This document shows, piece by piece, positions 6,020 through 8,247 of a DNA stretch of 8,247 nucleotides. The position numbers and the translations under genes are program-made. Position 1 is the stretch's first letter, and every line of letters starts with the position of its first letter. Source of the stretch: Chitinophaga pinensis. Lineage in GTDB: Bacteria; Bacteroidota; Bacteroidia; Chitinophagales; Chitinophagaceae. The notes under the pieces were generated by a model. The model was not told where the DNA came from, made no database searches, and worked only from the letters and a program-made list of their open reading frames with translations. The stretch spans positions 1 through 8,247 of the forward strand of contig CAMCBE010000076.1 of NCBI GenBank assembly GCA_945872805.1. The letters run 5' to 3'.

Positions 6020-6075
6020 AGTAAACAGCCACCAGCGTTAAGCGTCGAGCGTAAAGCGTCCAGCGAACAGCGAAT
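6020..6075. repeat. Heptamer array AGCGTTA/AGCGTCC, short copy
   Basis: Continuing the 7-bp phase of the AGGCAAT array without a break, the words are AGTAAAC, AGCCACC, AGCGTTA, AGCGTCG, AGCGTAA, AGCGTCC, AGCGAAC and AGCGAAT. They end on the first base of the epimerase stop codon (TGA, read on the minus strand at 6077-6075). This is the small counterpart of the array at 147-370, joined to its partner repeat by the same AATAGTAAA junction (6017-6025 here, 138-146 there). Confidence 0.85.
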
Positions 6076-7067
6076 CACCTACCCGAAAGTTGTTTAATAT
6101 ATCCAGCACATGCTTCTTGGATAGCCTTTGAAATAGGCTTAAATATGAATCCAGGCAAGGCATTGCAGATTTTAGAATTATCGAAATATACTTTTTGCTG
6201 AGCGGTTTCTGCCGTCTCTTTTGTCAATAAAGGATCTTTCCCTGTGATAATTCCTTTCACCCGCTCTATGCGCCAAACTAGTGAGGCTAAAAATGGCGTT
6301 ACTTTTTTATAAGGTGGCCTTTTCCCAAAGGCTTCTGCCATTTCAGTAAATACAGCACGAAAACTTTTATCTTCTGAACTGATGATAAAACGTTCGCCCG
6401 AAATATCACTTTGCATAAGCAATATCATCGAACGCGCAACATCTTCTGCATCCACAAAACCACTTACCCCTTCTGTATACCAAGGAAATTCATTGAATGC
6501 ACTCTTGAATGTAGCAGATGAACCATGAAGCCAATTTCCAACGCCTAGTATAATTACAGGATTAACAATTACCGTATTCAATCCTTCACTATTCGCTCTC
6601 CAAACTTCCAACTCTGCCAAATACTTACTTTTACCATAAACAGAAGGATTGGCATTGTCATCCCACGTAAGATCTTCTGTCACGGTTACATTATTTCGCT
6701 TTCTTCCTATTGCAGCAACTGAACTTACATGAACTAGTTTTTTTATGCCTGTAGCTAATGCAGCATTAACCACATTGGCAGTGCCTTCAACATTAATCTT
6801 CATGATTGTGTCGGCCATCTTAGGTGCAAAAGAAACAATCCCCGCACAATGATAAACGTATTCACATTGCTCCATTAAATCTGTCAACAATACAACATCC
6901 AGTATATCACCTTTTACCCATTCCACGGCGTCCAATTCAGCTTGCGTTAACGTTGTTGGCAATCCAGCACGATGTAGACCAATGATTTGCGTATTGGATT
7001 TCAACAATTCCCTTATGAGGTAGGTACCAAGCAAACCATTTGCTCCAGTTATAAGGGTTTTTGACAT
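6075..7067 (-). CDS. NAD(P)-dependent epimerase/dehydratase, extended SDR
   Basis: A 330-aa cytoplasmic oxidoreductase of the extended short-chain dehydrogenase class. The Rossmann nucleotide-binding loop is GANGLLG (8-14), giving GxxGxxG. D54 in KGDILD probably contacts the adenine end of the cofactor. The catalytic set is S115/S116 in VHVSSVAAIG, Y144 and K148 in YGKSK. Segments YHCAGIVSF and NVEGTANVVNAAL resemble the dihydroflavonol-reductase/3-beta-HSD-like branch rather than GalE, so a reductase or dehydrogenase acting on a keto or hydroxy substrate is as likely as a sugar epimerase. The substrate cannot be read from the sequence. The ATG at 7067 is right for the fold. It lies 87 bp downstream of pheS, separated by a decamer repeat and a palindrome, so it may have its own promoter, though none was recognised. 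Its stop codon touches a heptamer array. Confidence 0.92.
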   Translation of the reverse strand: MSKTLITGANGLLGTYLIRELLKSNTQIIGLHRAGLPTTLTQAELDAVEWVKGDILDVVLLTDLMEQCEYVYHCAGIVSFAPKMADTIMKINVEGTANVVNAALATGIKKLVHVSSVAAIGRKRNNVTVTEDLTWDDNANPSVYGKSKYLAELEVWRANSEGLNTVIVNPVIILGVGNWLHGSSATFKSAFNEFPWYTEGVSGFVDAEDVARSMILLMQSDISGERFIISSEDKSFRAVFTEMAEAFGKRPPYKKVTPFLASLVWRIERVKGIITGKDPLLTKETAETAQQKVYFDNSKICNALPGFIFKPISKAIQEACAGYIKQLSGR

Positions 7068-7080
7068 GATCTGGTAAAAC

Positions 7081-7130
7081 GTTTAGAAAGGTTGAGGAAA
7101 GTTTAGAAAAGTTCAGGGAGGTTGAAAAAG
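7081..7130. repeat. Decamer repeat GTTnAGnnAn, five units
   Basis: Five consecutive 10-bp words fit a loose pattern: GTTTAGAAAG, GTTGAGGAAA, GTTTAGAAAA, GTTCAGGGAG, GTTGAAAAAG, followed by a partial TTGAAGGAA. The block is purine-rich on the plus strand, hence pyrimidine-rich in any mRNA made from the minus strand. It lies between the pheS palindrome and the epimerase start, ending 13 bp before that ATG. The word is unrelated to the heptamer families elsewhere in the window. Confidence 0.7.
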
Positions 7131-7134
7131 TTGA

Positions 7135-7156
7135 AGGAATAAGTATACTTATTCCT
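7135..7156 (-). terminator. Palindromic terminator candidate at the pheS stop
   Basis: A perfect 22-bp palindrome, AGGAATAAGTA followed by its complement TACTTATTCCT, overlaps the first two bases of the pheS stop codon (TAG, 7157-7155). In the pheS transcript it gives a 9-bp stem with a four-base TATA loop, followed by TCAACTTTTTC, a moderately U-rich tail. The stem is AU-rich, so it would be a weak terminator. A protein-binding palindrome is the alternative. Confidence 0.45.
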
Positions 7157-8183
7157 ATACGCCAGAGAATTGTTCTAGGAACCGCACATCATTTTCACTA
7201 AATAATCTAATGTCAGTGATGCCATATTTTAATAAGGCTGGCCGTTCAACTCCCATTCCAAATGCGAAGCCTGTATATTTTTCTGGGTCAATACCACAAT
7301 TCTTCAAGACATTTGGATGCACCATACCACATCCTAGAATTTCAAGCCATCCAGTTCGCTTGCACACTGCACAACCATCGCCTTTGCATAGCATACAACT
7401 GATATCCATCTCTGCGCTTGGCTCTGTGAAAGGGAAATAGCTTGGTCTGAAACGAACCTTAACATCTTCACCAAACATTTCTTTGACGAAGAAATAAAGG
7501 GTTTGCTTTAAATCGGCAAAAGAAACATTCTCATCAATATATAATCCTTCAACTTGATGGAAAAAACAATGGGAACGAGCGCTTATCGTTTCGTTGCGAT
7601 ATACTCTACCCGGACAAATAATTCGAATAGGAAGTTGCTTTTTTCCCATCTCACGAATCTGCACGTTGCTAGTATGTGTTCGTAACAAAATAGCAGGATC
7701 GGTAGACAAATAAAACGTGTCTTGCATATCACGCGCTGGATGATTTTCATCCAAATTCAACGCAGTGAAATTATGCCAATCATCTTCTATCTCCGGCCCC
7801 TCTGCCACCGTAAAAGACAATCGCTCAAATATTTCAACAATACGATTACGCATTAATGTAACAGGATGCCTGCTTCCGGATGGCGTTGGCATACCAGGCA
7901 ATGAAATATCCAATGAAAGTCCTGAGGCAATATTAGTTGATTCGATTTTTTGCTTTTCAGCTTCATACTTTTCTTCAGCAAGCACTTTAAACGCATTCAA
8001 TGTTTGTCCAAATGACTTCTTATGCTCAACAGGCACATTTTTCATTTCTCCCATGATTGCCTTTACGATACCCTTAACGCCAAGAAATTTTATCCTGAAC
8101 TGTTCAAGCCCTTCCGCATCGGCTGCGGAAAACGAATTGATCTCGTTATTGTATACCTCTATCTGCTTGATAATTGCATCCAT
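7155..8183 (-). CDS. pheS: Phenylalanyl-tRNA synthetase alpha subunit
   Basis: The alpha chain of the class II (alpha-beta)2 enzyme that charges tRNA-Phe. I choose the ATG at 8183 (342 aa, usual family length, starting MDAIIKQIEVYNNE); ATG at 8204 and GTG at 8219 are open in frame but add residues atypical of the family. Residues about 1-85 form the N-terminal coiled coil. The catalytic core has motif 1 near 106-119, IEDDWHNFTALN and HPARDMQDTFY, motif 2 GRVYRNE (192-198) with SHCFFHQVEG, the Phe-site segment FTEPSAEMD (252-260), GCGMVHPNVL, and motif 3 GMGVER (309-314). An insertion with four cysteines (C263, C266, C271, C274; CxxC-x4-CxxC) interrupts the site region, as in many Bacteroidota and Firmicutes PheS, and may bind a metal. 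pheT is not in the window. TATCTTCG (8195-8188) is one base off the -7 consensus but has no well-spaced -33 box. Confidence 0.96.
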   Translation of the reverse strand: MDAIIKQIEVYNNEINSFSAADAEGLEQFRIKFLGVKGIVKAIMGEMKNVPVEHKKSFGQTLNAFKVLAEEKYEAEKQKIESTNIASGLSLDISLPGMPTPSGSRHPVTLMRNRIVEIFERLSFTVAEGPEIEDDWHNFTALNLDENHPARDMQDTFYLSTDPAILLRTHTSNVQIREMGKKQLPIRIICPGRVYRNETISARSHCFFHQVEGLYIDENVSFADLKQTLYFFVKEMFGEDVKVRFRPSYFPFTEPSAEMDISCMLCKGDGCAVCKRTGWLEILGCGMVHPNVLKNCGIDPEKYTGFAFGMGVERPALLKYGITDIRLFSENDVRFLEQFSGV

Positions 8184-8247
8184 GGTGCGAAGATAATAAT
8201 TCATGCTGTCAATAGACACTTAGGGAAGGGTAGTTTTTTAGTGCCCC

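Noticed and set aside
7765..8196. 143-codon plus-strand frame antisense to pheS
   Set aside because: It lies wholly opposite a well-supported conserved gene and lacks any protein-family signal.
8184..8219. Longer pheS starting at GTG 8219 or ATG 8204
   Set aside because: It would add 12 or 7 residues not typical of PheS; ATG at 8183 gives the usual length and N-terminal coiled coil start. Not fully excluded.

Overview
This AT-rich window reads as a chromosomal segment of a Bacteroidota bacterium, probably from the Cytophagales/Chitinophagales side. The evidence is the gliding lipoprotein GldH, a Bacteroidota-type LpxD-like acyltransferase, a secreted protein with a carboxypeptidase-like regulatory (CarboxypepD_reg) domain, starts without Shine-Dalgarno sequences, and a phenylalanyl-tRNA synthetase alpha chain with the Cys4 insertion. 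One promoter element matches the Bacteroidota -7 consensus TAnnTTTG exactly. No plasmid, phage, IS or CRISPR genes are visible; seven of the eight genes have recognisable housekeeping, envelope or signalling functions.

Layout. Bases 1-370 are a gene-free repeat block: a purine-rich GGCAATAG/AAGAGGC part, then a long array of AGCGTTA/AGCGTCC heptamers that stops 5 bp from a stop codon. A four-gene minus-strand cluster follows, in transcription order yicC (RNase), gldH (gliding lipoprotein), a two-membrane-segment histidine kinase and an OmpR-type response regulator. The last three genes are spaced by only 1 and 5 bp, so they look like one operon. Bases 3462-3886 form a 425-bp divergent intergenic region with a strong 12-bp-stem hairpin, a 14-bp palindrome, a possible small-RNA promoter and a good promoter just ahead of the LpxD-like gene. 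On the plus strand lie the LpxD-like acyltransferase and, 32 bp on, a secreted CarboxypepD_reg-domain protein of unknown function.

Bases 5938-6074 are a convergent junction filled by a second, smaller copy of the same composite repeat. Then, on the minus strand, come an extended short-chain dehydrogenase/epimerase and, upstream of it, pheS. A decamer repeat and a 22-bp palindrome lie between those two.

How it fits together: the genes mostly concern the envelope (lpxD-like, gldH, CarboxypepD_reg protein), signalling (kinase and regulator tied to gldH) and RNA or translation (yicC, pheS). The most unusual content is non-coding. Two 3'-end intergenic regions carry the same two-part heptamer repeat in the same order and polarity with a shared AATAGTAAA junction, and a third, 10-bp-period repeat sits elsewhere. 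The LpxD-like protein keeps its catalytic His but appears to have changed residues that contact the UDP diphosphate in characterised LpxD enzymes.
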